The position numbers were made by a program, and so were the translations under genes. Shown in pieces: positions 22,701 through 34,349 of a stretch of DNA of 64,000 nucleotides; the stretch's first letter is position 1, and every line of letters begins with the position of its first letter. The notes under the pieces are model-generated. The model did not search any database and was not told the DNA's origin. It saw only the letters and a list, made by a program, of their open reading frames with translations. Where the stretch lies: assembly GCF_018687715.1 (NCBI RefSeq), contig NC_056758.1, forward strand, positions 34,691,467 through 34,755,466, in the 5' to 3' direction. Source of the DNA: Carya illinoinensis. Lineage: Eukaryota; Streptophyta; Magnoliopsida; Fagales; Juglandaceae.

Positions 22701-22922
22701 AACTTTTCCAGGAAAATCCTGTCCATAGGGAGGGAAATTGCACTTGACAAGAGATTTTAGCTGGTTGTTATTGCCCGCATCCACGATTGAATCTCCAAAC
22801 GCAATTACTGCTGGAATGGTTTCATTTGGTGGTAGATTTATGACAGCCTTGGAATGGCAGAAAAGAACAGACAAAATGAGAGGGAACAATAATACAGCAG
22901 AAGCAGAAGAAGAAGAAAGCAT
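19795..22922 (-). CDS. GDSL esterase/lipase (EXL-like), 5 exons
   Basis: Exons on the minus strand are 22922-22655, 21055-20925, 20805-20572, 20359-20104 and 19985-19795, all with GT..AG borders and in frame, giving 359 residues. A hydrophobic N-terminus (about 1-25) is a likely secretion signal. SGNH-hydrolase blocks are present: [12 protein letters not shown] with nucleophile Ser45, [15 protein letters not shown] (block II Gly), [10 protein letters not shown] (block III Asn) and [10 protein letters not shown] (block V Asp/His). Length and five-exon structure fit the plant GDSL family, which hydrolyses acyl esters in the apoplast or cell wall; the substrate cannot be told from sequence. Intron 1 (1.6 kb) holds an AT-rich fold-back element. 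The usual FCNG/FSNG after TGR is FGNG here. All catalytic residues are present, so it is probably functional. Confidence 0.92.
21664..21870. mobile_element. AT-rich fold-back MITE in GDSL intron 1
   Basis: The ends are GTTAGGTTTGGA and CAAACCTAAC in inverted orientation, around an AT core (AATATTAAAAAATAATATTT type). There is no ORF. Related AT-rich elements occur near 36480-36770, 45277-45445, 49081-49363 and 53179-53353. Confidence 0.6.
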
Positions 22923-22970
22923 TTTGACGAATAGAAAGTGTATTGGTGTCTTCTTCGCTTGCTCTCTCTC

Positions 22971-22978
22971 TATTTATA
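22971..22978 (-). promoter_or_regulatory. TATA box of GDSL gene
   Basis: The minus strand reads TATAAATA 49 bases upstream of the start codon, preceded on the template by a CT-rich run. The expected transcription start would leave a leader of only about 20 bases. Confidence 0.55.
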
Positions 22979-23925
22979 AGCTGACAAAAACAAAATGTGA
23001 TCAGGAATGAAGTGTGCACGTCAGTCTCAGTCAGGTACTTCCCATTGACCTGTGTACATCTAATGCAGCTTTTTAGTTGTCAGTCTCAGTCGGTGATTGG
23101 TGCACATACGTCAGCAATAAGGATTGAAATTGTTCGATTATAATTTTGGTAGTTTTTCTTTTATTTATTTTTTTAGTAAGAGTGTTTTCTTTTTAATCGA
23201 AATTTAGTCAAATGATTCAGCGAAAATCTAAAATAAGAATTTTCTTAGAATAAGGATGTTTGGATTGATGATGAAATAATTCTTTAACAAATTTTGAAAA
23301 TTTGAATTAATCAAATAATATAATTATATAAGGCTGTCTCTCTCACTTAATTTAGCTAACAACTAATTAAAATTAATATAACTATTTCACAATTTCTAAA
23401 TCAAATAATTTTATTTTTTAAATTCAAACTGTCAAAGTCAAATAAAGTTTAAATAGACCCAAAAAATAATAATAGTTTCTAAATTCTTCACCTTTGTTTA
23501 ATTTTTTATGGTTTGAGCTGAAAAAACAATAAAATTCTTTAAACAATTTGTAGAAATTGTGAAGTAATCGTTTCAATATTATTTTTTTGATATGATCACT
23601 CTCAATCATATATAAGAAAAAAGTACCGGTCTAGCTACTAACATAAAGACCCCTTGACATTTATATATTGTTCCCTTTTTTGGTTATCCTTGGAAATAAA
23701 ATATCAAACTTCCATCTCGAATATCCTTGATTGTGATGATCAAATCATACCGTATATCCCTGATCAATCTCGTCGATTGGCGCTAAAATTGGTGTTGTGC
23801 CAACTCAATAATCATCTCGATCGAATACTGTCATCGCTTGTGGTCCTAGAGACACTTTTTTTTTTTTTTTTGGGAAAGACTTAGTGATTTATTTTTTATG
23901 TGGGACATATACATATTTCTTAGTG
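22979..23925. other. GDSL upstream region, no gene seen
   Basis: AT-rich sequence with short low-complexity runs (T tract at about 23857-23871). No open frame of interest is seen. Confidence 0.35.
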
Positions 23926-24071
23926 GTTACGTCATGTGTATATGTTACAAAAAAAATTTATTAAACCGAATCCAAATTAATAGAAAAGCTATAGATCTCG
24001 TGCTGCATGCATGTTAAAAAGGGAAAGTAAACCATTTTCATGCAAGTTTGGTCGGCAACCTCCTTAATACG
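23926..24071. repeat. Copy of 8250-8398 without the CACTA element
   Basis: The match begins at GGTTACGT, the bases directly beyond the CACTA end in the other copy, and runs to CTCCTTAATAC. On the left it continues into ACATATTTCTTAGT rather than transposon sequence, so it looks like the paralogous unoccupied site. Confidence 0.75.
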
Positions 24072-24073
24072 CC

Positions 24074-24646
24074 AACTGATATAGGGGCAATTACACTGAT
24101 CATGTACTCTTGCTTAATGGCCGACGATCAATTCGTGTTATTATATAGTTGGAACATTAATTTATATAATAAATGCACGTACAAATTGTATGACTAAGAT
24201 TAAGTTATTTGAATTTTAAACTATTCAATTATTTGAAAGTCGAGCTTGCCCATATAATTTAACAGTGACTTCAATAGTGAGGTAAATAGTAATAGGTACT
24301 GTAGGGATAATATACTTTTGGTCGACGAACCGTAGAGGGTTCACCTAATTCTTTGATAAAACCTTTAAGCATGAGCTAGCAGCTAGTAGCATATCAACTT
24401 ATATCATGTGTAGGCTAGGGACGTACTTTTTTTATTTAATTTTTTTTTTTTTTTTAATCTTCATTTTGCTTTTGTTTTTTATACCAAAAGATGAAACTTG
24501 TGAACAACTATCCTCAAGCTGGCAATGGTCACTAAACATTAGACCTCCATATATATAACAAATGTCGACTAGTTAAATATGAATCCAGCTGATTCTCTAC
24601 ATTTCTCGATCGGTACTTCAAATAATTTTATGTAATTCTGTTAAAT
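24074..24646. repeat. Direct duplication, copy 1
   Basis: The sequence from CAACTGATATAGG to TTCTGTTAAAT matches 25081-25707 (for example TTGCTTAATGGCCGACGATC, TAGGGATAATATACTTTTGG, GCATGAGCTAGCAG). No gene lies within it. The offset between copies is about 1.0 kb. Confidence 0.9.
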
Positions 24647-25080
24647 ATTTTATTTATAGAGGGTTGGGTAGATTACAGATTTTTTATAGTTTAAGAGGGA
24701 GATTAATGCAAATTAGGTTATACTCTAAGAGGATCGGAGTTTGTCTATGTTTCCTTAAGATTAAACTTGAAAGCTTATATATACCAACTACCATTCGACC
24801 AATTATTGCATGCGGAATTAAAGTGTTGATGAGTTTTTTTATTTTTTTTTTATTTTTATTATTATTATTTTTTCTCCGGCAAGCAAAGCATTTTATAGAT
24901 AAATTAAGTGGTTATAATGATACAAGATTCAGTGAAATGAGAGTCCCCAACAGTCATCCCAAAACAAACAAAAATAGCACTAAAATGAAAAACAACAAAA
25001 TAAATTATCTCGTACTTGTTCACGTACGTGGCAAGCTCTAGGTTGTAGAATAATAATGCTTGTTCGGTGAACTACCCCCG
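24647..25080. other. Spacer between duplication copies
   Basis: This spacer contains a low-complexity T-rich run at 24833-24870 and an ORF (24664-25041) that looks accidental. It has no match in the second copy. Confidence 0.4.
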
Positions 25081-25707
25081 CAACTGATATAGGGGGCGCA
25101 ATTACACTCATGTACTCTTGCTTAATGGCCGACGATCAATTCGTGTTATTATATAGTTGGAACATTAATTTATATAATAAATACACAAATTGTATGACTA
25201 AGATTAAGATATTTGAATTTTAACCTATTAAATTATTTGAAAGTTGAGCTTGACCATATAATACGACTTGAATACGAAACGACTATATACACGAATCCGA
25301 TGCATATAACCAGGCCAAGGATTGACTTCAACAGTGATGTAATTAGTAATTGGTACTGTAGGGATAATATACTTTTGGTCGATGAACCGTAGAGGGTTCA
25401 TTCACCTAATTCTTTGATAAAACCTATAAGCATGAGCTAGCAGATAGTAGCATATCAACTTATATCATGTCATGTAGGGACGTCTTTTTATTTATTTATT
25501 TATTTTTAAAAAAATCTTCATTTTGTTTTTGTTTTTTATACCAAAAGATGAAATTTGTTAACAACGATCCTCAAGCTGCTGGCAATGGTCACTAAACATT
25601 AGACCTCCATATATAAAAGAAATGTCGACTTAAATATATATGAATCCAGCTGATTCTCTACATATCTCAATCGGTACTTCAAACAATTTTACGTAATTCT
25701 GTTAAAT
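25081..25707. repeat. Direct duplication, copy 2
   Basis: Matches 24074-24646, with an extra 55-60 bases near 25262-25330. The match ends exactly at TTAAAT, where a CACTA-like terminus begins. Confidence 0.9.
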
Positions 25708-25735
25708 CACTATAAGAAAAATGAGTTTTTGTAAC
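25708..25735 (+). repeat. CACTA-like terminal motif CACTATAAGAAAAATGAG
   Basis: CACTATAAGAAAAA is a common form of plant CACTA termini. It begins precisely where similarity to the first duplicate stops. No matching reverse end (CTTATAGTG) was found within the following 2 kb, so this is a solo or truncated end, or a chance match. Confidence 0.5.
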
Positions 25736-26949
25736 TAATCTATTGCAACTAAAAAACTATTTGTAATTAATTTTAGTTGAAAATAGTCATTTCGCTTGAA
25801 TTAATTGATCCCAAATAACTCATTACCCTTGAAAAATGGGGAAAGAATCCTTATTTGCTAAGGAAATTTTCTCAACCTAATTATGACCTCATTCTTTGAT
25901 TACTACTATTACATGGATAAAAACCTTTTAAAGTATTAAGTATTTTCAAACTATGGATGTTGTTATTAATATAAGAGTAATGATATATACAGAGTCTTTT
26001 GCCCAACCATGTTTTAAGGTTTAAAAAAAAAAAAAATTAATACGTGCAATATTTATGTAAAGTGACATTATTTTCATAAATTATTTTATAAAAATACCCT
26101 TGATTTAAAATATAATTGTGTAAAGAGTTGTAAAAAAATTATATGTCTATAATTTTCCTTAATATAATTACTAAAAATTAATAACAAAAAATCTTATAAT
26201 AGAACGAGAATATTGTATCTCACATTATGAAAATTTATTTAATAATCACTCACTGCAACAATCGTGTTGGACGAAATATAAAGAGAAATTATTTGTATAA
26301 ATTTCAAATAGATTAATCCTCCACAAATCTTTGTAAAAAAATTTATCTCACCTTAAAAAAATATATAAAAAATAATTTTTAATCAGACCCATTTTATCAC
26401 AAAACACTCGCCCAAAATATGTCTATTAAAATTTGTACCTAACGTTATCAAGATAAAACAGCACACGTCATGCATGACACCCAGGCATCCGCAGTCGTCT
26501 CATTCCAAGAGAAAGCGGAAATGGATCGGTATCCTTAGGCCGCACCCACGTTCAATTTACTAGACCTGAGTGTGCCTATTTCTTTGGGCCCATCAGGCTC
26601 CGAAATTGTAACAGCTCTTCTTATTGTTTTTCGCTCGGCCCATAAACCTATTAACATACTATAAATGTTTTATTAATAAAGAGATCATGTAAAAATAAAT
26701 TTAAAAATTAACGTAACTTGATATGATAGGTTAGATTATAGATCTTCTTTTATTATAAAGTATATTTAACGTATCATATAAAACTATGTCAGTTTATGAC
26801 ATTAATTTTAAGAAATTTCTTTACTATGGCACTTCTCTTAACTTTTTTGAATTTTTATGCTTGTGAGGCCCTAGGGCTGCATGGCTGTCATCGAGGCACT
26901 GGCTAGTCTTATGGCGCCTGGGATCCTGGTGACTCCTTTTCTATTATGG
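25736..26949. other. Intergenic, AT-rich, no gene seen
   Basis: Contains AT-rich segments resembling fold-back elements, for example about 26690-26830, which resembles 48690-48842. No coding potential is seen. Confidence 0.4.
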
Positions 26950-27545
26950 TGATGCATACACCACAACCTCTTCCAGAGGTGGTGGTTCCGTGGCATGCTC
27001 CAAAGATGGTGGACGGGAAATTCTGTGTGGTTTTCTTCAAAGAATAGATTTCTCTATTGGCTCAACCATTTAAGTATTCCTTGGTGATGATATTTCTTCA
27101 GCAAAGGCCTTCTCTGGATGTTATCAGGTCTTTTATCAAGTCTCGCTGGGGTCTTCTAAATCAGCCGGTGGTTTCTTCTATGAGAAGGCCAAGAAATCTA
27201 TTTGTTAGGTTTGCTAATATAGAAGATTTTATGAAAGCTTTTGCATGTGAATCTTGTGAGGTGAATGGTGTTCATTATAGGGTTTTCCATTGGACTACAG
27301 ATTTCTACAAAGAGACTAAACCTTCTTTGGTGCTGGTACGAGTTTTCCTTTATAGGTTACCACCGAATTTTTATCACGAGGCATTCCTTCGTAATGTTGT
27401 TAGCCCTCTTGGTAAATTTTTATGTCGAAATAATAGTATTAAATGTGCTACTAGAAAGGATGGAGCTCGAATTTGTATTGAAATGGCTACATCGATTGGA
27501 AAGAGGAAAAACTACATCATTCCATGCATAGACGATACATTGTAG
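26950..27545 (+). pseudogene. LINE ORF1 fragment (DUF4283 type)
   Basis: The frame reads VVVPWHAPKMVDGKFCVVFF, a TAG stop at about 27046, then LAQPFKYSLV, RPSLDVIRSFIKSRWGLLNQ, RRPRNLFVRFANIEDFMKAF, VFHWTTDFYKETKPSLV and DGARICIEM. This is the N-terminal DUF4283 domain common in ORF1 of plant L1-type retrotransposons. No zinc knuckle, endonuclease or RT follows, so it is a truncated relic. It ends near 27545, about 350 bp before the Copia element. Confidence 0.75.
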
Positions 27546-27598
27546 GAGAACTCACCAAAAAAATCTCCTCATTTATATATACACACATTCTTACATAT

Positions 27599-27629
<31 letters not shown>

Positions 27630-27898
27630 GAGTTTTGTTATTCATCATTTTTATAACACATTGATAAATAAATAAAAAATTATGTGTGTGAAACAATAAG
27701 AATAAGAAAACTTATTTAGGAAATCAAAGATGTTAAAACAGTACCTATTTTCACATTCTTTTTGGTAGCTAGATACCTACATACTAATTAAACTAGATAC
27801 CTACATACTAATTAAACAAAGATCACGACGTCAGTACTGCCCGTACTGTAGATATTTTTGTATGACAATTGTACCACTGTAGAATTGTATTGACGGTG

Positions 27899-28299
27899 TG
27901 TTGAGTACTATGGAGTCTGGTCCACATCGCTCGAGCGGAGGCATTGGCCGCTCGAGCGAAATCAAGCAGAGTCGAACGTTCGAAAATAGCACGACGGTGA
28001 GCTCAAGCGATTGCAGGAAGGAAGTTCGCTCGACGCGCTACTCAAGCAAACATTGATTTTACACAGATTTTAGGGTTTTTCTACCGTTTGAGTATATATA
28101 TATATGTTATTTTTGATATATGGTCGAACTGTAGAAGAACAGTAATCGTCTCACCATTGTATTATGATTCCTCAATAATAAAAATCATTTGCAGCTCTCG
28201 TAAACGTAGGCAATTTGCCGAACCACGTAAATCTTTATGTCATGTGAGACTGATTTCTCTTTCGTTTTATTTTTCATTTTATTGTCATCGTTTTTCACA
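27899..28299 (+). repeat. Copia 5' LTR (401 bp)
   Basis: Starts TGTTGAGTACT and ends ..TTTTTCACA. It contains a GCTCGAGCG-type palindrome repeated in the first 150 bp and a TA run with a TATATATA-like sequence at about 28092-28105 that may act as promoter. It differs from the 3' copy by scattered substitutions. Confidence 0.88.
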
Positions 28300-28304
28300 A
28301 CAAT

Positions 28305-28317
28305 TAGTATCAGAGCC
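28305..28317 (+). other. Copia primer-binding site
   Basis: TAGTATCAGAGCC, one base from the initiator-Met tRNA complement TGGTATCAGAGCC, lies five bases after the LTR. Confidence 0.8.
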
Positions 28318-28340
28318 AAGTTTGGGTCTGAGGGAAAACG

Positions 28341-29284
28341 ATGGCTGGAGACGAAGTGAAGGTATCGGGGATCGAGAAGTTTGATGACACGAATTGTGAA
28401 TATTGGAGGATGCAGATAGAGGACTACCTCTATGGGAAGAAACTTCATCTTCCACTATTGGGAAAGTGATCGGAAAAAATGGCTGAGGCTGATTGGAACA
28501 TATTGGATCGACAGGTTCTGGGGTTATTCGATTAACCCTGTCGAGATCCGTTACCAAGGAGAAGACGACTGTGGATCTCATGGCGGCTTTGTTAGATATG
28601 TATGAAAAGCTGTCAGCGAATAATAAGGTACATTTGATAAAAAAAGTTATTTAATTTGAATATGAAAGATGGTATGTCTGTTGCACAACATCTGAATGAT
28701 TTTAATACTATCATAAATCAATTGTCGTTTGTTGAAATTGAATTTGATGATGAGATACATGCACTGATATGATTGGCTTCACTACTAAATAGCTGGAAAG
28801 TCATGACAATGGCTGTCAGTAATTCTGCTGATAAATCTAAATTGAAATATAATGATATTCATGATTTGATTTGGCTGAGGAAGTGCGTAGGAAAGATTCA
28901 GGCGAGACCTTGGGTTTGAGTTCAGCTCTAAGTATTGATTCTCAAGGGAGATCACAAGACATGAACTCAAACAAAGGAAAATCAAAATCAAAGCACAGGG
29001 ACAAGAGCAAGTCGAGGCCTGGTCAACAGGCAACTTGCTGGAATTATGGCAAATCTAGCCACATAAAGAAGAACTGTAAAAATCCTAAGAAGATCGAGAA
29101 TGATAGTGCTAATGTGGTAACTGAAGAAGTACAGGATGCACAATTGTTTGCAGTTCATAGTCCAGTTGATGACTGGATATTGGATTCAGGGGCTTCCTTC
29201 CATACATCTTCCCACTGGGAGCTAATGCAGAACTATGTTGCAGGTGATTTTGGAAAAGTGTATCTGGATGATGGGGGGCTTTAA
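28341..29284 (+). pseudogene. Copia gag and protease start, broken
   Basis: The frame begins MAGDEVKVSGIEKFDD and reads WRMQIEDYLYGKKLHLPLL to a stop at about 28467. Further gag sequence follows in other frames: VAQHLNDFN near 28680, then a basic tract (GKSKSKHRDKSKSRPGQQ), a zinc-knuckle remnant CWNYGKSSHIKKNC in which the second Cys is Tyr, and the protease motif DDWILDSGASFHT (about 29170). Confidence 0.8.
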
Positions 29285-29289
29285 ACATA

Positions 29290-32216
29290 GTGGGGATGTG
29301 AGACATTGACATTGCACTCCCTAACAAGAACAAATGGACCTTGCAAAAGGTCATACACATTCCTAAGTTAAAGAAAAGCCTCATTTATGTTGGGCAGTTC
29401 GATAAATGTGGTCATTCAGTAGTGTTCTCAGATAGCACTTGGAAGGTCACAAAAAGAGCATTGGTACTTGCTCGGAGTAAGAAAACTGGTACACTATATA
29501 TGACTACCGGTTTGATTAATACTATTGCTACTACCGTTGTAGAGATCACAACAGATTTGTGGCATTGCAGGCTTGACCAAATGAGTCAGAAGGGTATGAA
29601 AGAACTTCTGTTCAGAGGCAAGCTACCAAAACTAAAGTCAGTTGATCTCAATATGTGTGAGAGTTGCATTATAGGGAAACAAAAGAATGTCAGCTTCTTG
29701 AAAAGTGGCAAAATGCCTAAGACAGGAAAACTGGATCTAGTCCACACAAATGTGTGGGGACCTTCCCCAGTGACATCTCTTAGAAGTTCTCGTTACTATA
29801 TCACGTTCATTGATGACCATAGTAGGAAGGTATGGGTTTATTTTAAATATGATGTATTTAATGTGTTCAAAACTTGGAAGGCCATGGTTGAGACAGAGAC
29901 AGACTTGAAACTGAAATGTTTGAGGTTTGACAATGGTGGTGAGTATATTGATGGTGGGTTCAAGGAGTATTGTGCAAATCTGAGTATCAGAACGGAGAAG
30001 ATCATTCCTGGGACACCACAACAAAATGGAGTTGCTAATCGTATGAATAGAACCATAAATGAGCGTGCTAGAAGCATGAGGTTGCACGCTGGATTACCAC
30101 CTATTTTCTGGGCAGATGCAGTCAGCACTGCCGTCTACTTGATAAACAAAGGGCCATCAGTTCCATTAGATTGTGGATTGCCTGAGGAGGTTTGGAGCGG
30201 GAAAGAGGTCAAATTTTCTCACCTTAAAACTTTTGGCTGTCTTTCTTATGTTTTTATTGACTCTGATGCTCATAGTAAACTTGAGACTAAGTTAAATAAA
30301 TGTTATTTCATTAGCTATGGAGACGGAACATTTGGCTATCGTTTCTGGGATAATTAAGGTCGGAAGATCATAAGAAGCAGGAATGTGATTTTCAATGAGA
30401 AGATTGTGTACAAGGATAAGTCTAGTGAAGCTGAAGTAGCTCTTTAGGAGTCCAAGTTCGTAAAATTGGATGACCTACCAGAAGTTACAGTGCAATGTAG
30501 AGATGTGAGTGACGGAGAGAATCGGTCCAGTGCACCCATTCCTATTATTCCGTAGTCAATTTCAGAGCCGTCCACTCCTACAGTTACAGTTCGCAGGTTA
30601 GTTAGAACTATACGTCCTACACAGTGTTTCTCACCTATTTTGAATTATATTCTGTTGAAAGATGGTGGAGAACCGCAGAGTTACGAAGAAACTTGCAAAA
30701 TGAAAATTCTAACAAGTGGGAGCTGGTCATGAAAGATGAGATGGATTCCTTATTAGGGAATCGGACATGAGAGTTGACAGAACTTCCATAAGGGAAGAAA
30801 GCATTACACAACAAGTGGTGTACCGGGTGAAAACTGAGCATGATGGCAGTAAAAGGTACAAGGCCAGACTTGTTGTAAAAGACTTTAAGCAAAAGTAGGG
30901 TATTGATTATTCTGAGATCTTTTCTCCTATGGTGAAGATCACAACCATCAAGATGGTATTGTCTATAGTTGCTATTAAAAATTTATTTCTTGAGTAGTTA
31001 GATGTGAAGACAGCCTTTCTTCATAGAGACCTTGAAGAAGACATCTACATACACGAGCCTGAGGGGTTTGTAGTACAGGAAAATGAAAGTTTAGTTTGTA
31101 GATTAAAGAAGAGGTTGTATGGCCTGAAGCAAGCTCCTAGACAATGGTATAAAAAATTTGATAACTTCATGCTTAATGCAGGGTACATCAGATGTTAGGC
31201 AGATCACTGTTGCTATGTCAGGCACCTTGACAATTCTTACATTATTCTGTTGTTGTATGTGGATGACATGCTTATTGTAGGGGCTAGTATTGATGAGATC
31301 AATAATCTGAAGAAGTAGATATTAGAGCACTTTACAATGAATGATTTGGGAGCTGCAAAGCAAATTCTTGGCATGAGAAGTCAGAGATAGAGTCAGAGGT
31401 ACGTTGAGACTCTCACAGACTGAGTATGTGAAAAATATACTTAGCAGGTTCAATATAGACAAGGCTAAACCAGTTGGCACACCCTTGGGCAGTCACTTTA
31501 GACTCAATAAGAATTAGTCACCTGAGTCAGAGGAGGAACAAGATTACATGAGTAGGGTTCCTTATGCCTCAGCTATTGGTTCACTTATATATATTATGGT
31601 TTGCACAAGACTGGATATTGCTCATGCAGTGAGACTTGTGAGTAGATACATGAGTAATCCAGGAAAACAACATTAGGAAGCAGTGAAATGGATTTTGACG
31701 TACCTAAAAGGCTCCTCAGAAACGTGCTTGTGTTTCTCAGGAGAGAGCTTAAAGATGCAGGGCTATGTTGATGCTGATTTAGCTGGAAATATTGATAGCA
31801 GAAAGAGTATCACGGGTTTTGTTTATACTCCTGGTGGTACTGCAGTGTCATAAGGTTCTAATCTACAGAAAACAATTTCTTTGTCTACTACAAAAGTTGA
31901 GTACATTGCAGTGTCAGAGGCTGCAAAGGAGATAATATGGTTACAGGGCTTCTTGGAGGAATTGGGTAAAAAGAATAAAAAATGCACTCTCTACAGTGAT
32001 AGTCAGAGTGCCATATTCCTTACCAAGAATCCAGTATTTTATTCTAAGACCAAGCACATTCAGATCAGGTATCACTTCATACGATTATTGTTAGATGACG
32101 GACAGTTGTTACTTGAAAAGATTTGTGAAAGCAAGAACCCTGCTGATATATTGACAAAAGGTGTTACACTTGAGAAATTGAAGTTGTGCGCAACTTCAGT
32201 TGGTCTTCTAGCATGA
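29290..32216 (+). pseudogene. Copia pol (integrase, RT, RNase H), broken
   Basis: The integrase region is open from 29341 to 30357 (LWHCRLDQMSQKGMKELL zinc region; core with LDLVHTNVWGP and RFDNGGEYIDGGF). In the third catalytic region the sequence is GVANRMNRT, with Asn where the catalytic Glu is usual. The RT includes LDVKTAFLHRDLEEDIY, LKKRLYGLKQAPRQWY and LYVDDMLIVG (about 31254). RNase H ends at 32216 (DSQSAIFLTKNP to ADILTKG). Stops lie at 30355, 30445, 30553, 30896, 30995, 31196, 31316, 31515, 31674 and 31851, mostly TAG. Confidence 0.9.
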
Positions 32217-32306
32217 AGACATGGACAATGAGTTGCAGAGGTGAATGATATCATGTTTGAGGAAAAGGGCAATGCAGTGAGTGTACCAGTCTCTAAGTGG
32301 AAGTAT

Positions 32307-32716
32307 TGTTGAGTACTGTGGAGTCTGGTCCACATCGCTCGAGCGGAGGCATTAACCGCTCAAGCGAAATTATGCAAAGTCGAATGCTCGAAGACAACTC
32401 GATAGTGAGCTCGAGCGGTTGCGGGAAGGAAATTCACTCGACATGCCGCTCGAGCGAATATTAATTTTACACGAATTTTAGAGTTTTTCTGCTGTTTGAA
32501 TATATATATATATATATATATATTATTTTTGACATATGATCGTACTATAGAAGAACAGTAATCACCTCACCAGTGTATTATGATTCTTCAGTAATAAAAA
32601 TCCTCTACAGCTCTTGTGGACGTAAGTAATTTGTGGAACCACGTAAATTTTTGTGTCATGTATGATTAATTTCTCTTTCGTATTTATTTTTTACTTTATT
32701 ATCATCGTTTTTGACA
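32307..32716 (+). repeat. Copia 3' LTR (410 bp)
   Basis: Starts TGTTGAGTACT and ends ..TTTTTGACA. It matches 27899-28299, with a longer (TA)n run at about 32502-32523. Confidence 0.88.
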
Positions 32717-34349
32717 AATGGTGGACGAGAATGCTCAGCCTCGTTGATGAGTGCCATCAGGTAGCAAACGTGCGAGATAATTTATTCATGGATAATGTGA
32801 ATACTACGACGACGTACGGAATATTCACATTTTCAAATATTATAAGATTTTCATAATGTGATGATTACGGATCAATTTAAAAATTAAAATAAATTATAAA
32901 TTAATTGGAATAAATTGTAAATGGAAAATCTTGTCGCCTGGTTAAAAAGCTATCACAAAACTGCTTGATAAAAAATACATTAAGAACAACACTAACTATT
33001 GTTGCTTCCTTGACAGAGACAGAAACCTCAAATCAGGTTGCATATGCTTCCAGCATCCCTTTATGCAACTAAACTAGCTAGTAAGCTTGGTTGGGATCCA
33101 TGTCGCAGAAGAAGATCGTTGCAGTAACTACGTGGGAAGAGAGGATCAGAGCCGTCCACGTATAAGTCCACGCGTACAAAACTGGTCTCAGAAGAAGCCA
33201 GACCGAGCGAGGAATAAAGGGAGGCGGTAGAAAGACAACTCAATTGGTGTCGGACTCTTTTGGTCGAACTTAACTCAATTGATTGCAAATCACCGTCGCA
33301 GTTTTTGCTGCATTAGATCTCGACAATAACAAAGGAAAAAGTAAGAAGAAAAAACTAAACCATTACAATCCATTGGAAACGGTTTTCTGATACGCATTGT
33401 GGATCCCACTCAAGAATATCAAACATGTCGGATATAAACCGAAGTACCAAAATCCAAGTTGGGGGGACCCACGTGTTTCATAGGACCGACTGCTCCCAGA
33501 AGACAACAGACTCGGGAAAGCAGAGAGCCATATATGGGGGAAAAAACAGAGAAATTGCAATATGTGACAAACAATTAATGAGAAAAGCAATAATCCATGC
33601 ATATAGGCTTTTGAGTTGATTTGAGGGTGTATGAAGATGCAAAGAGATGGGGCCTCGCGCGGTTCTTCTGCATATCTGTTTTTTGTTTTTGCGATTGTGT
33701 AAAATAAAAGCAAGAGGAGTGCGCGCGGGTTGTTCAGAATTGAAGTCATGGCAAGGGAAGGCTCGTGTATGAAAGTTGAAGTTCTTAGATTGAGTACTGT
33801 CAGTAGCTCGATGGGGCTTTTAGCTCAAATCTCAGCCGTTGCTTTTCCTTCTTTTACAGTCCGGTACTTGATATATGGCTCGTTGGGAACTTGGGAGCAA
33901 TAAATAGAAGACCTCAGTGGCGGTGAAAGTGGCAGTCTAACTTGTCAAACTTTGTTTTCAAATCTCTTTTGTCAGCTAAAACAGCACACTGCTACGGCTA
34001 GGAAGGAGAGCTGGCATTTTGTATTTTATTTTTTGTGAAACACACAGAACCCCATCAATCTCTCGAGGAAATTAAGCTAAATCAGGAAAAAGTATGATAG
34101 ACCCAGAAGAGGAAAAAGGAGAAGATTCTTTACTATACTGTCATCATCATTTCGATACATGTACAACTGTTGCAGTACAAAAGAATCCGATATTGGACCC
34201 GGGAAACAAGTAGAGAAAACATAAAACGATAAATATGATATGATGACGGTACAGGTATCCGTATCAACGTGTGAGTTCTTCTCAAACATTTTCATTTCCA
34301 TCATCTTCGATCCTTTTGTTTTTCCTTTTTTGTTCGGTGGTTCCTTGTT
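32717..34349. other. Intergenic, no gene seen
   Basis: No recognised protein. The short ORFs here (for example minus 33061-33288 and 33363-33749) lack family sequence. The part next to 34350 is probably the 3' untranslated region of the RING gene. Confidence 0.4.

Larger units (their letters stand above)
27899..32716 (+). mobile_element. Ty1/Copia retrotransposon (TNT1-94-like), decayed
   Basis: Two LTRs (27899-28299 and 32307-32716), both beginning TGTTGAGTACT and ending ..CA, enclose gag and a Pol in the Copia order protease, integrase, RT, RNase H. A primer-binding site follows the 5' LTR and a purine-rich AAGTGGAAG precedes the 3' LTR. Pol is broken by many stop codons and frameshifts. 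I could not establish a matching 5-bp target duplication. Confidence 0.92.

Noticed and set aside
24664..25041. ORF of 125 residues between duplication copies
   Set aside because: Built around a T-rich run (24833-24870) with no similarity to known families and absent from copy 2.
27894..32721. Target-site duplication of the Copia element
   Set aside because: CGGTG before and AATGG after the LTRs do not match; not claimed.
33061..33749. Minus-strand ORFs downstream of the Copia element
   Set aside because: No recognisable domain or splice context.
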